DNA of 64,000 nucleotides from UBA5070 sp035352895 (GTDB lineage Bacteria; Fibrobacterota; Fibrobacteria; UBA5070). The first letter of the stretch is position 1. Each line of letters begins with the position of its first letter. Both the position numbers and the translations under genes were made by a program. Below, piece by piece: positions 17,493-26,345 of this stretch. The stretch spans positions 1 through 64,000 of the forward strand of contig DAOPYN010000016.1 in assembly GCA_035352895.1 (NCBI GenBank), read 5' to 3'. The notes beneath the pieces are model-generated. The model made no database searches. It saw only the letters and a list, made by a program, of their open reading frames with translations, and was not told the origin of the DNA.

Positions 17493-18794
17493 TTGAACCG
17501 CACAGTCTTGGCAACTGCTATTTCGATGGCCGCCGCTTCGGCGGCCTTCGCCACAAGTGCCCGTGTCGAAGCCATGGGCAAGCACGCCACCTATTTTCAG
17601 GATGATGCCAACATCTGGCTGAACCCTGCCAATGCCAACCTCTATCCCAACTACCTCCTTGGTGAGCTGGGTGTGATGCATGATGGCAAGGACACATCCG
17701 CGAGCAACAATCCTTGGGGTGCCATGCAGCGGTACAATTCGGACCCTTCGGGAACTTGGTTCGGAGCCATCTTCGCCAAGTCCCTGGGCAAGGATGAAAC
17801 CCAGACAGGGCGCTATCCCCAGGTCTTGATCGGTGGCGCCTTCAACCGTGACGACGAGTGGCTGAGCTACATGCCCTCGAACGTCATGATTCGCAAGGTC
17901 AATTCGTTGAACCCGAGCCAGGTTGACGTCCAAACCTTCAACGTTTCCGATTACGCGGTCAAATGGGATGGAATCCTCGGTTTCGCTTCCGATTCCGGGA
18001 ATCTCTTCGGCTTGAAGACCTATTTCGCCTACTTGGATAGCACCAATGGGAAGTTTTCCGCGCAGTCGGTGGTCAACACCTACACGTTGGGTGCGAATCT
18101 CCCCTTCGGATCGAGCATGTCCCTTGAGCTCAACGGCACGATCGGCTTCCTTTCGACGACCATTTCCAATGGTACTGGTAGCCAGTCTGGATCGGCAATC
18201 GAGTACAAGACGGATCTGAGCCCCAGCATTGGTGGGGATGCGCGGATGTTCATCGATGCCAGCCCCTGGCCGTTGGTGGTGGTCCCTGCCGCCTCCTTCC
18301 GGTTGATCAACGCTCCCAGCCGGACTCTCAGCAAGTTCCGCGTTGGTTCCGGTGCGAACGTCTCTCTGGATCGTGGATTCTTCTGGATGGGTGTTGATTA
18401 CTTCAACACTTCGGATGAGATCTTCGCAGCCGGGATGGACACCGTCAGCGAATCCGCGAAGGCCGTCAACATCGACGAGAATGGTCTTCGGGTCAGCTTC
18501 GGTATCGAACGCAACATCTGGACCGACTGGTTCGTGATCCGTGTCGGCGGTCAGAAGATCATCAAGCAGGTGGATCGCACCGGTGTTGGTGGAACCTACT
18601 CCGTTCTCACCACCAATCCCGAAAGCAACAACTACGACGAGGACTTGGTTTCTTTCGGATTCGGCGTGAACATCGAAGACAAGTTCAAGGTCGATGCCGT
18701 CATGGAAAAGGATATTCTGTTCACGGGCGGCTCTCTTCTGGGACGCGAACCCGACCATGTGCTTTCTCGGATTTCTGCCAGCTACAGTTTCTGA
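17493..18794 (+). CDS. Outer-membrane beta-barrel protein (PorV-like)
   Basis: 433 residues from TTG 17493, chosen because GGAGGAGA lies eight bases upstream and the reading gives a clean signal peptide ending AFAT. The mature part consists of repeated amphipathic strands and ends SASYSF, with the C-terminal Phe typical of barrels inserted by BamA. The opening (ARVEAMGKHATYFQDDANIW) is like the conserved start of Fibrobacter-type PorV/UPF0164 proteins. It ends the cluster, and a terminator follows. It may be the outer-membrane anchor of the machine; this is inference from position. Confidence 0.7.
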   Translation: MNRTVLATAISMAAASAAFATSARVEAMGKHATYFQDDANIWLNPANANLYPNYLLGELGVMHDGKDTSASNNPWGAMQRYNSDPSGTWFGAIFAKSLGKDETQTGRYPQVLIGGAFNRDDEWLSYMPSNVMIRKVNSLNPSQVDVQTFNVSDYAVKWDGILGFASDSGNLFGLKTYFAYLDSTNGKFSAQSVVNTYTLGANLPFGSSMSLELNGTIGFLSTTISNGTGSQSGSAIEYKTDLSPSIGGDARMFIDASPWPLVVVPAASFRLINAPSRTLSKFRVGSGANVSLDRGFFWMGVDYFNTSDEIFAAGMDTVSESAKAVNIDENGLRVSFGIERNIWTDWFVIRVGGQKIIKQVDRTGVGGTYSVLTTNPESNNYDEDLVSFGFGVNIEDKFKVDAVMEKDILFTGGSLLGREPDHVLSRISASYSF

Positions 18795-18825
18795 GCTGTC
18801 GAAAACCTGAGGAGCATGCGACTTG

Positions 18826-18846
18826 AGGCGCCGATCGGCGCCTTTT
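18826..18846 (+). terminator. Palindromic terminator between the barrel gene and mreB
   Basis: AGGCGCC-GATC-GGCGCCT (18826-18843), a perfect palindrome, runs into TTTT. It separates the Agl/Glt-like cluster from the mre genes, although the short T-run may allow read-through. Confidence 0.7.
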
Positions 18847-18898
18847 GTCGTTATATTTGGACTTCTCGAGGCGAAACCTCCCACCATCTGGAGCCTTC

Positions 18899-19939
18899 AT
18901 GGGTCTCTTCTCCCTCTTCTCCAACGACGTCGGGATCGATCTCGGGACCGCAAATACCCTTGTTCATGTCCAGGGCCGAGGGGTCGTCATAGACGAACCT
19001 TCGGTCGTGGCTGTGGACCGCAGAACGGGGCGTGTCCAGGCGTTCGGAACCGAAGCCAAACGGATGTTGGGGCGAACTCCCGGGGAAATCCTGGCGATTC
19101 GACCCATGAAGGACGGCGTCATCGCCGACTTCGATCTTGTCCGCGAAATGATCAAGCATTTCATCGACAAGCTGCACAGTCACAGCGCGTTGTGGCGTGG
19201 GGTGTTCGGGCGACCGAGAGTTGTCATCGGCGTTCCCTCCGGAATCACCGAAGTGGAGCGACGTGCGGTCATCGAATCTGCCCAACTTGCGGGTGCTAGA
19301 GAAGTCTATCTGGTGTTCGAACCAATGGCTGCCGCCATCGGGATGGGGATTCCCGTCGAGGAACCTTCAGGAAACATGGTGATCGACATCGGTGGAGGAA
19401 CCTCCGAGATCGCCGTCATCGCGTTGTACGGGATTGTCTGCGACACTTCCGTGCGTATCGGTGGCGACGAGATGGACGAGGCCATCGTCAACTACCTGAA
19501 AAAGAACTACAACCTCCTGGTCGGTCTTTCGACCGCTGAACAGATCAAGATCCAGATCGGTTCGGCGTTCCCGCTTCCCCAGGAGTTGTCGATGGAAGTG
19601 AAGGGACGCGATGTCGCGGCTGGAATTCCCAGGACGATGCGCATCACCTCCACGGAAATTCGGGAGTCCTTGGAGGAGTGCGTATCCGCAATCGTCCAGG
19701 CGGTGAAATCCGCATTGGAGCAGACACCTCCGGAACTCTCCGCGGACATCCTCGACAAGGGGATCGTGATGACGGGCGGCGGCTCCCAGTTGCGGAACCT
19801 GGATGAGCGCATTCGACAGGAAACGAACTTGCCGGTGAACGTGATCGACAATCCATTGCAATGTGTCTGCGTCGGGACGGCAAAAATTGTCGAAAATTTG
19901 GACCATTACCGGAAGGTGCTGATCAACAGCACCCGCTGA
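18899..19939 (+). CDS. mreB: Rod-shape-determining actin homologue MreB
   Basis: 346 residues, normal length. Contains the actin-fold phosphate 1 motif (VGIDLGTANTLVHV), the phosphate 2 motif (MVIDIGGGTSEIAV), and GIVMTGGGSQL at the adenosine site. MreB forms membrane-bound filaments that guide the elongasome. First of a five-gene elongation set (mreB-mreC-mreD-pbp2-rodA). A TTATAT at 18851-18856 could be a -10. Its position directly after a gliding-type cluster is of interest because MreB is tied to Agl-Glt motility in Myxococcus. Confidence 0.97.
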   Translation: MGLFSLFSNDVGIDLGTANTLVHVQGRGVVIDEPSVVAVDRRTGRVQAFGTEAKRMLGRTPGEILAIRPMKDGVIADFDLVREMIKHFIDKLHSHSALWRGVFGRPRVVIGVPSGITEVERRAVIESAQLAGAREVYLVFEPMAAAIGMGIPVEEPSGNMVIDIGGGTSEIAVIALYGIVCDTSVRIGGDEMDEAIVNYLKKNYNLLVGLSTAEQIKIQIGSAFPLPQELSMEVKGRDVAAGIPRTMRITSTEIRESLEECVSAIVQAVKSALEQTPPELSADILDKGIVMTGGGSQLRNLDERIRQETNLPVNVIDNPLQCVCVGTAKIVENLDHYRKVLINSTR

Positions 19940-19949
19940 AGGGGAATCC

Positions 19950-20807
19950 GTGCTGCTTCTTCGATGGCTCGCTGCTTTGGCGTTTCGAGGAAGGGAACTG
20001 GTCTCGCTTCTCGTCTTAGCCGGTTTCTCCTTGTGGATCTCTTCCCAGCCACAAACGGTCCAGAGCAAGTTCAGGCTTGCTTTCACGGGAAGCGTGCTTT
20101 ATCCTGTGCAGGCCGTCGTTTCCAAGATTGTTTTCCGGAGAGGATTGCAGGAAGAATTGGATCGTCTCCGCAAGGAGAACATTCGATTGCAGCAGGACAA
20201 GGCCACCTTGATGCAATTGAGCGATTTCCAGAAAACCCTCCGCGAATTCGAGGGGATACGACCATCCTTGAGCTACCCCGTCGTCGGGGCCAGATTGGTT
20301 TCTCGCGACCCGTTGCGCTTGGGAGGATTGTGGATCGTCGATGTCGGATCCGATTCCGGTGTCACGGAAGGAATGGCCGTCTTGACTCCTACGGGTCTGG
20401 TGGGACGGATCATTTCAACGACCAACAACCACTCGAAGGTCCAGTCGTTGGCCGACCCAGACTGCCGGGTCGCGGTGCTTTCCAAACGAAGCCTGAATCC
20501 AGGCATCCTCCACAGCATCGATGGTAGTGGAGTCTTCGTGGAATTCAGCGTGACTTCAGACATCAAGCCCGGTGATACGCTCATGACCTGGGGTGCTGGA
20601 GGAATCTTCCCTCGAGGGCTTCCCGTAGGTCGAGTAGGAGCCGTTCGGAAGACACCGGCGAACGTCCTGAGAACCGCCTCGGTTGCTCCATTCCAGGATC
20701 CTTGGTCGGTCCATGCCGTGTTCGTCCTCCTTCGTCCGCCCTCTCTGAGGGTCATGTCGGATTCCTTACTCTCCACCATTCCCGGAAAAACGGCGGTGGG
20801 TCGATGA
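19950..20807 (+). CDS. mreC: Rod-shape-determining protein MreC
   Basis: 285 residues from GTG 19950, 10 bases after mreB. One membrane helix (about 18-34), a coiled coil (about 65-98) and the periplasmic beta domain (GGLWIVDVGSDSGVTEGMAV and GIFPRGLPVGRV), all as in MreC. It links MreB filaments to PBP2 in the periplasm. It overlaps mreD by four bases. Confidence 0.93.
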   Translation: MLLLRWLAALAFRGRELVSLLVLAGFSLWISSQPQTVQSKFRLAFTGSVLYPVQAVVSKIVFRRGLQEELDRLRKENIRLQQDKATLMQLSDFQKTLREFEGIRPSLSYPVVGARLVSRDPLRLGGLWIVDVGSDSGVTEGMAVLTPTGLVGRIISTTNNHSKVQSLADPDCRVAVLSKRSLNPGILHSIDGSGVFVEFSVTSDIKPGDTLMTWGAGGIFPRGLPVGRVGAVRKTPANVLRTASVAPFQDPWSVHAVFVLLRPPSLRVMSDSLLSTIPGKTAVGR

Positions 20808-21304
20808 CGATTTCCGATGATCGTAAGAAAGAGATCCTTCGGGGGATGCTCGTTCCGCTTGCCTTGGTGGTGCAGGCCACCGTGGTTCCGTTGTTTTCCC
20901 TGTACGGCGTCCAGCCATCCCTGTTCATGGTGGCGTTCGTCCTGTTCGCCTTGCGTTCGGGAGCCTTGCCTGCGGTCTGGATGGGGTTCTTCTGCGGTCT
21001 GATCCTGGATACCTATTCCATTGGTACGCTGGGGGCGTTTTCCTTCGCGTTGACTCTGATCGGATTCGGCACCGGCCAGCTCCACGAGCGCCGTGTCCAC
21101 CTGGGGTACCCCCTTCGCGTGACCTTGCTGGGTGTCGGCGCGTTCCTTCACGATCTGATCTGGCATCTGGCGAGCCGCCACGGGATGGAGCACCTCGTCG
21201 GTTTCCTTTTGCGGGTGGCTCTCCCATCCGCCCTGTACACGATGCTGATCGGAGCCATCGTGTTCGCCCTGCGTCCTCCGAAGTCCACGGTCCGCAACTG
21301 GTGA
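20804..21304 (+). CDS. mreD: Rod-shape-determining protein MreD
   Basis: 166 residues with about five hydrophobic helices. The family signature is partly visible (GFFCGLILDTYSIGTLGAFS). ATG overlaps the mreC stop (ATGA), indicating translational coupling. It is an integral membrane member of the elongasome between MreC and PBP2. Confidence 0.88.
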   Translation: MTISDDRKKEILRGMLVPLALVVQATVVPLFSLYGVQPSLFMVAFVLFALRSGALPAVWMGFFCGLILDTYSIGTLGAFSFALTLIGFGTGQLHERRVHLGYPLRVTLLGVGAFLHDLIWHLASRHGMEHLVGFLLRVALPSALYTMLIGAIVFALRPPKSTVRNW

Positions 21305-21317
21305 GGGATTCGGGCGC

Positions 21318-23234
21318 ATGATCGGTGCGACGGGCCAAGCCGAGCAGATCGAGCGCAACCAGCGCACCTGGGCGATGATCGCGATCCTGGTGGTGCTTTT
21401 CCTGACATTGATTGTCCGACTCTTCCAGCTGCAGATCCTGGAAGGCGAATCCCACCTCCGCCAATCCGAGGCCAACCGTCTGCGTGAGGATCCCGTCCAG
21501 GCGCCGCGTGGTCTCCTGCTGGACAGGGAAGGGCGGCCTTTGGTGCAGAATCGTCCGTCGCGGAACTTGGTGATCGATCCAGCCGTGGTACGCGGGCAGG
21601 AGAAGGAGCTGGTGAAGTTGCTCCTGAAATTCGAGGACATCGACGGGTCGGCGTTGTTCGATTCGTCGTTCCTTGTTCGCCTGTTTCGCCAGGCACGCCT
21701 GACGCCATCCCAACGTCCGGTGCTCCTGGAGGACGCATCGCCATCGGAGATCGCCTTGTTCGCCGAGAACCAATACCGATTGCCGGGCATCCTGCAGGAA
21801 GTCGCCATGCGCCGGGAATATCCATACGGGGCACTTGCCGGTCACCTGCTTGGCTATATCGGCGAGATCCCCGAGGAACGCCTGGATTCGTTGAAGTTGC
21901 AGGACTATCGGATGGGGGATCTGATCGGTCAGATGGGCTTGGAGCAACAGTACGAGAACGATCTTCGCGGCAAGGATGGCATCCGCTGGATCGAGGTGGA
22001 TGCGAAGGGACGGATCGTGGGCACGCCGAACGACATGCCCAACAAGGATCCGGTTCCCGGACGGCATGTGCGGACCACCATCGATCTGGATCTGCAGAAG
22101 ATCGCGGAATTCGTCCTGCCAGACAGTCTGCGAGGAGCCGTGGTCGCCTTGGATCCGCGATCCGGGGAAATCCTGGCCATGTGCAGCTCCCCGCGTATCG
22201 ATCCCAACATCTTCGCTCTTCCCGGCCGCCGCAGGGCCAGGGAATGGGCGAAGCTGGCCTTGGATTCACGGCGTCCCTTGAACAACCGCGCCATCCAGGG
22301 GACCTACGAACCCGGCTCCACCTTCAAGATCGTGTCCTCCCTGGCTGGACTGGTTTCCGGCCAGGTCACCGCCAACCACCATTTCCCGGTGGCGTGCCGC
22401 GGTGGATACCATTTCGGAGCCAGATACCAGCGATGCTGGCAGGAAAAGGCTCCCTACCATGGCAGCATGAACATGGTCGAGGCGCTGACCCAATCCTGCG
22501 ACGTCTACTACTACCAGCTGGGACTTCAAGTGGACATGCCTTGGATCAACAAGGTGGGTGCGTCGCTGGGCCTCGGTTCCAGGACGGGTGTGGATCTCCC
22601 CAACGAGAAATCGGGTCTGTTGGTGGATTCCGCCATCCACGAGCGCAGGAACAAGAGGTTGGGTTGGAAATGGGCGCGGGGACTGATCCTCAACCTGGCC
22701 ATCGGACAGGGGGAGTTGGTCACACCTCTCCAGTTGGCCACCATGGTCGGTGGAGTGGCCGATGGTCGCAAGGTGATGCGGCCGCATCTCATGCAAGCCA
22801 TTCTGGAGCCATCCGACGGAAAGACGGTCAGAACGTATTCCCTGGACACGCTGAGCAAGCTCGGTTGGTCCGAGCAGACCATACAGACCATCCACAGCGG
22901 AATGGACAGCGTTGTGAACGGTCGGCGTGGAACCGGGCGTTCCGCCCGCCTGAAGGGGATCCGGGTAGGCGCCAAGACCGGATCGGCGGAGAATCCGCAC
23001 GGAGAGAAGACCCACGCGCTGTTCGTGGCTGCAGCCCCCATGGATGCTCCGGAAATAGCCGTTGGCGTGATCATCGAAAACGGCGGCCACGGAGGTTCGG
23101 TGGCAGGCCCCATCGCCGCGGCCCTGCTGAAGACCTATTTCAAGAAGACCGGTCGGCTCGATCCGTCGGACAGTTTGGATCGTCGGCGCTGGCTTCCCGT
23201 CGGAGCCGCAGCGACCGCCGAGGGAGGCGACTGA
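21318..23234 (+). CDS. mrdA: Penicillin-binding protein 2, elongation transpeptidase
   Basis: 638 residues, normal for PBP2. One N-terminal membrane helix (about 18-38), a dimerisation/linker region with REYPYGALAGHLLGYIGEI, and a transpeptidase domain with the Ser334 active site in EPGSTFK, SCD (393-395) and KTGS (from 553). It cross-links peptidoglycan during side-wall growth with RodA as glycosyltransferase partner. It follows mreD by 13 bases and overlaps rodA by one base (TGATG). Confidence 0.95.
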   Translation: MIGATGQAEQIERNQRTWAMIAILVVLFLTLIVRLFQLQILEGESHLRQSEANRLREDPVQAPRGLLLDREGRPLVQNRPSRNLVIDPAVVRGQEKELVKLLLKFEDIDGSALFDSSFLVRLFRQARLTPSQRPVLLEDASPSEIALFAENQYRLPGILQEVAMRREYPYGALAGHLLGYIGEIPEERLDSLKLQDYRMGDLIGQMGLEQQYENDLRGKDGIRWIEVDAKGRIVGTPNDMPNKDPVPGRHVRTTIDLDLQKIAEFVLPDSLRGAVVALDPRSGEILAMCSSPRIDPNIFALPGRRRAREWAKLALDSRRPLNNRAIQGTYEPGSTFKIVSSLAGLVSGQVTANHHFPVACRGGYHFGARYQRCWQEKAPYHGSMNMVEALTQSCDVYYYQLGLQVDMPWINKVGASLGLGSRTGVDLPNEKSGLLVDSAIHERRNKRLGWKWARGLILNLAIGQGELVTPLQLATMVGGVADGRKVMRPHLMQAILEPSDGKTVRTYSLDTLSKLGWSEQTIQTIHSGMDSVVNGRRGTGRSARLKGIRVGAKTGSAENPHGEKTHALFVAAAPMDAPEIAVGVIIENGGHGGSVAGPIAAALLKTYFKKTGRLDPSDSLDRRRWLPVGAAATAEGGD

Positions 23235-24457
23235 TGCGGGCGAACCAGGACATCAAGACACGATTCGACATCGTCCTGTTCGGATTGGTGGCCACCCTGG
23301 CCGGGATCAGCATCACCCTCCTGTATTCGATTTCCAACGCGCCCATGGAATCCGAATACTGGAAGAAGCAGATGATGGGGTATGGAGTGGGGATCGCGGC
23401 CATGGTCGGGGTGACCCTGGTTTCTCGACGTTTCTGGTTCCAGGCATCCTATGTGCTGTGGGGACTCCTTCAGATTCCGTTGTTGTTCGTCTCCGCTTCG
23501 GCAAAGGGAGCGGAGCGATGGCTGGCGGTGGGTGGGTTCCATTTCCAGCCGAGCGAATTCGCGAAACTGGGGGTCCTTCTCGCCCTGGCGCGATTGTTCT
23601 CCGAACGGAAGGTGGGGCTGAACAATCTCAAGCCGGCGGTGGTGCCCTTCGTCTTCTTCTTCATCCCCTTCGTCCTGATCCTGAAGCAGCCCAACCTGTC
23701 CACCGCCCTTTCGTTGGCCACGGTCTTCGTGGTCCTGCTCTTCTGGAGCGGATTCACGGTGCTGGAACTTCTCATCCTGGCCAGTCCCCTGATCTCCGTG
23801 GGGCTTTCCTTCCATTTCACGGCCTGGGCGATCTACAACATCTTCGCCTGGCTCATCCTCTACCAGCGATGGTACACCCGGAATCTGTCAGGGAAGGTGG
23901 CATCCTTCTTCCTGTTCGCCATCCTCCTTTCCGGTCTGGCTTCGCAGGTCGTCTGGAGCCAGGTCCTCAAGCCACACCAACGCTCGCGGATCCTCACCTT
24001 CCTCGAGCCGGCGAGGGATCCGGGTGGAGCCGGTTACCAGGTGCTCCAATCCCAGGTGGCCATCGGGTCGGGGGGGCTCTGGGGCAAGGGGTTCGGACAG
24101 GGAAGCCAGAGCAATCTCCAGTTCCTTCCCGAGGAGCACAACGACTTCATCTTCGCGGTCCTGGCCGAGCAGTTCGGCTTCGTGGGTTGCGTGGTCGTGC
24201 TGGGCCTGCTGCTCGCGTTCCTGATCCGATGCCTCCAGATGTGCTTCGACGAGGCGGACAGGTTCCGCAATCTGGTGATCGTGGGGGCGGTGACCATCTT
24301 CTCCTTCCACACCCTGGTCAACGTGGCCATGACCCTGGGCCTGATGCCGGTCACGGGGTTGCCTCTGCCGTTCTTGTCGTACGGGGGATCGTTCGTCATC
24401 ACCTGCATGATGCTGGTGGGATTCCTGCTGCACATGAGGCTCGGAGAAGACGATTGA
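23234..24457 (+). CDS. rodA: SEDS glycosyltransferase RodA
   Basis: 407 residues and about ten membrane helices. SEDS family signatures: AKGAERWLAVGGFHFQPSEF near residue 95, LKQPNLSTAL with the catalytic-type region, and GLPLPFLSYGGS near the end. RodA polymerises lipid II for wall elongation together with PBP2. The start overlaps the mrdA stop. A second SEDS protein, FtsW, is encoded in the dcw cluster at 36.2 kb. Confidence 0.95.
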   Translation: MRANQDIKTRFDIVLFGLVATLAGISITLLYSISNAPMESEYWKKQMMGYGVGIAAMVGVTLVSRRFWFQASYVLWGLLQIPLLFVSASAKGAERWLAVGGFHFQPSEFAKLGVLLALARLFSERKVGLNNLKPAVVPFVFFFIPFVLILKQPNLSTALSLATVFVVLLFWSGFTVLELLILASPLISVGLSFHFTAWAIYNIFAWLILYQRWYTRNLSGKVASFFLFAILLSGLASQVVWSQVLKPHQRSRILTFLEPARDPGGAGYQVLQSQVAIGSGGLWGKGFGQGSQSNLQFLPEEHNDFIFAVLAEQFGFVGCVVVLGLLLAFLIRCLQMCFDEADRFRNLVIVGAVTIFSFHTLVNVAMTLGLMPVTGLPLPFLSYGGSFVITCMMLVGFLLHMRLGEDD

Positions 24458-24468
24458 ACTCCGGCGCG

Positions 24469-25119
24469 ATGGTCCGGCTGCTTCGGTGGGGGCGGGAACT
24501 CCTGTTGCCCCCGGTCTGTTGCTCGTGCGGTCGGCAAGCCGAGGGGCAAGGGGTGCTCTGCGGAATCTGCCGCGTCGCCGCCATGGCGTCACCTTCGCGA
24601 CCGACGTGTCCCAAGGGGATGGAGGCGGTGGCCTGCGGTCCCGAGTTGACCCCTCCCCTGAGGGCACTGGTCCATGCGTTGAAGTATTCCGGGATCCGGA
24701 AGGCCGCGCCGCAGCTGGTTGACCTCGCCCACGGATCCCTCCCGGATGGATTCCTTCCGTCCGACGCCGTGTTGGTTCCCGTGCCCTTGCATCCCCACCG
24801 GCTTCGGGAACGCGGCTACAACCAGAGCGAACTGATCGCTCGGCAGTGGGCTGGTCGGTGTGGCCTGCCGGTGGAGTCGAAGTGGATGCGAAGGACTCGC
24901 GAAACGTCCACCCAGACCCGTCTCTCGGCCACGGAGAGAGCGACCAACCTGGCCGGAGCGTTCGAGACCACCGGGAGTTTCCGGAAAGGGGTCCCCGTGG
25001 TTCTGGTCGACGACGTCCTGACCACCGGATCCACGCTTTCCGCTTGCGCATCCAGGCTTCTGGCCGCCGGCGCGCCTTCGGTGAGAGGACTCTGCGTGGC
25101 TTGGGCGGGCGAGGCGTAG
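24469..25119 (+). CDS. comF: ComF-family phosphoribosyltransferase-like protein
   Basis: 216 residues from ATG 24469; TTG 24454, overlapping the rodA stop, has the better ribosome site (GGAGAAG) and is the alternative. The N-terminus has a zinc-finger-like pair CCSCG and CGIC. The C-terminus has the PRPP-binding loop VVLVDDVLTTGST. RERGYNQSELIA is also typical. ComF takes part in DNA uptake or recombination in competent bacteria, but most homologues have no proven role. It is last in the mre unit, directly before tRNA-Ser. Confidence 0.88.
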   Translation: MVRLLRWGRELLLPPVCCSCGRQAEGQGVLCGICRVAAMASPSRPTCPKGMEAVACGPELTPPLRALVHALKYSGIRKAAPQLVDLAHGSLPDGFLPSDAVLVPVPLHPHRLRERGYNQSELIARQWAGRCGLPVESKWMRRTRETSTQTRLSATERATNLAGAFETTGSFRKGVPVVLVDDVLTTGSTLSACASRLLAAGAPSVRGLCVAWAGEA

Positions 25120-25143
25120 GACTACATTTCTTCCTCCTCCAAC

Positions 25144-25226
25144 GGAGGGGTAGGCTAACGGCTAAGTCAGCGGTCTTGAAAACCGCCGTCCGCAAGGACT
25201 TGTGGGTTCGAATCCCTCCCCCTCCG
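25144..25226 (+). tRNA. tRNA-Ser (anticodon UGA)
   Basis: Acceptor stem GGAGGGG pairs with CCCCTCC and is followed by discriminator G. The anticodon stem GCGGT/ACCGC holds the loop CTTGAAA, giving anticodon TGA. A long variable arm with stem GTCC-GCAA-GGAC is the class II feature of serine tRNAs. The T-arm GTGGG-TTCGAAT-CCCTC has one T-T mismatch. CCA is not encoded. Confidence 0.95.
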
Positions 25227-25262
25227 CTTTCCCGATCCTCAGCGGGACGGGTCTTGTCGATC

Positions 25263-25285
25263 CGCCCGGAGGAATCCTCCGGGCG
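25263..25285 (+). terminator. Hairpin downstream of tRNA-Ser
   Basis: CGCCCGGAGG-AAT-CCTCCGGGCG gives a 10-bp GC-rich stem 37 bases after the tRNA. No T-run follows, so it may be a processing stem or a factor-assisted terminator. Confidence 0.45.
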
Positions 25286-25334
25286 TGTCGGCGGAATGCC
25301 ATTCGCATCGCCCTTGTACCTAAAAGGACAGGAA

Positions 25335-25415
25335 ATGACCAACCAGTGCGAACCCTCGGCCGTCGCCGTCCAGGGAAGCATCAGCCATCCGGGAGACGAT
25401 TCCCCGGCCTTCTAG
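25335..25415 (+). CDS. Possible 26-residue peptide ORF
   Basis: An ATG-started ORF of 26 codons lies between tRNA-Ser and the hydrolase, preceded by AAAGGACAGGAA. The product has no hydrophobic segment and no recognisable family. It may be a leader peptide or chance; the purine-rich start context is the only support. Confidence 0.25.
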   Translation: MTNQCEPSAVAVQGSISHPGDDSPAF

Positions 25416-25436
25416 GTCCGGAGGAACGCGCGGCGG

Positions 25437-26345
25437 ATGGAGCCCTCCAGAGATCCTTCGGCCCGGCCCGGCAGGGGATTCCTCCTGCCCCGCGACGCAG
25501 ATCCCGGGATCGCGGGATGGACCGGCCCCCACTACCACTGCGCTCCCCGGGTCGACCTCCGGCAAGGACGGCTGGTCCTGATCCTGCCGGGAACCGGAGC
25601 GATGCCCCGCGACTACCGGCTCCTGGCCGACCAGGCCGCCGACCTGGGAAGCCATTGCCTGGTGCTGCGCTATCCCAACGACCGCTCCGTCAACGAATTG
25701 TCCGGACAGGATCCGTCTCTCCATTTCGCTCTGCGGATGGATTTCTGGGACGGAGGCTCGCGCACCGGGGTGGTCGAGGTGGGCGCCTCCGACGCCCTCC
25801 TCGGGAGACTCGTAGCGGCTCTCCGGAAGCTGGCGGCGGTGTCGCCGGAGGAAGATTGGGGGCGATTCCTGTCGGAAGGGGAGCCTTCCTGGGAACGTAT
25901 CGCCGTGTTCGGGCATTCCCTGGGTGGCGGCTACGCGGCGTTGGCCGCCCGGCTCCATCCCGTGGAACGGGCCGTCGCCATGGGGTGGGCGGATTGGTGC
26001 CGCCCGGATGGCAGGCTTTCCACCTGGGTCCTGGAGGCGGACTGGCATCCGCGTTCCAGGCGCATGGCGTTCCTCCACGAGCGGGACGAGATGGTGCCGT
26101 TTCCAGTCGGGGAGGCTGTGGCTCGAGCGTTCTGCGACTCCGAAGGCGCGGTCAGGGTGGAATCCGGTGATCCTCCGTGGGGGCGATCGAGGATCCTTTC
26201 CACCGATCTGGATCCCGCCGAGGAGCGCGAAGTCCCCGTGGCGCGCCACAGCTGCCTGGCGTTGGACGCCAACACTCCGCGTTGGGCGGATGGCCAACCG
26301 GTGTTCGCCGACGTGTGGACCTGGTTGCTGGTGGGATCGCCGTGA
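25437..26345 (+). CDS. Alpha/beta-hydrolase-fold protein
   Basis: 302 residues. RLVLILPGTGAMPRDYR is the early strand and oxyanion region, and VFGHSLGGGYAALAA gives the nucleophile elbow GHSLGG with the Ser near residue 163. A C-terminal His (RHSCLALD) may complete the triad. No signal peptide. Substrate unknown; esterase or lipase-like. GGAGGAA lies some way upstream. GTG of the next gene overlaps its stop (GTGA), so the two form a unit. Confidence 0.72.
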   Translation: MEPSRDPSARPGRGFLLPRDADPGIAGWTGPHYHCAPRVDLRQGRLVLILPGTGAMPRDYRLLADQAADLGSHCLVLRYPNDRSVNELSGQDPSLHFALRMDFWDGGSRTGVVEVGASDALLGRLVAALRKLAAVSPEEDWGRFLSEGEPSWERIAVFGHSLGGGYAALAARLHPVERAVAMGWADWCRPDGRLSTWVLEADWHPRSRRMAFLHERDEMVPFPVGEAVARAFCDSEGAVRVESGDPPWGRSRILSTDLDPAEEREVPVARHSCLALDANTPRWADGQPVFADVWTWLLVGSP

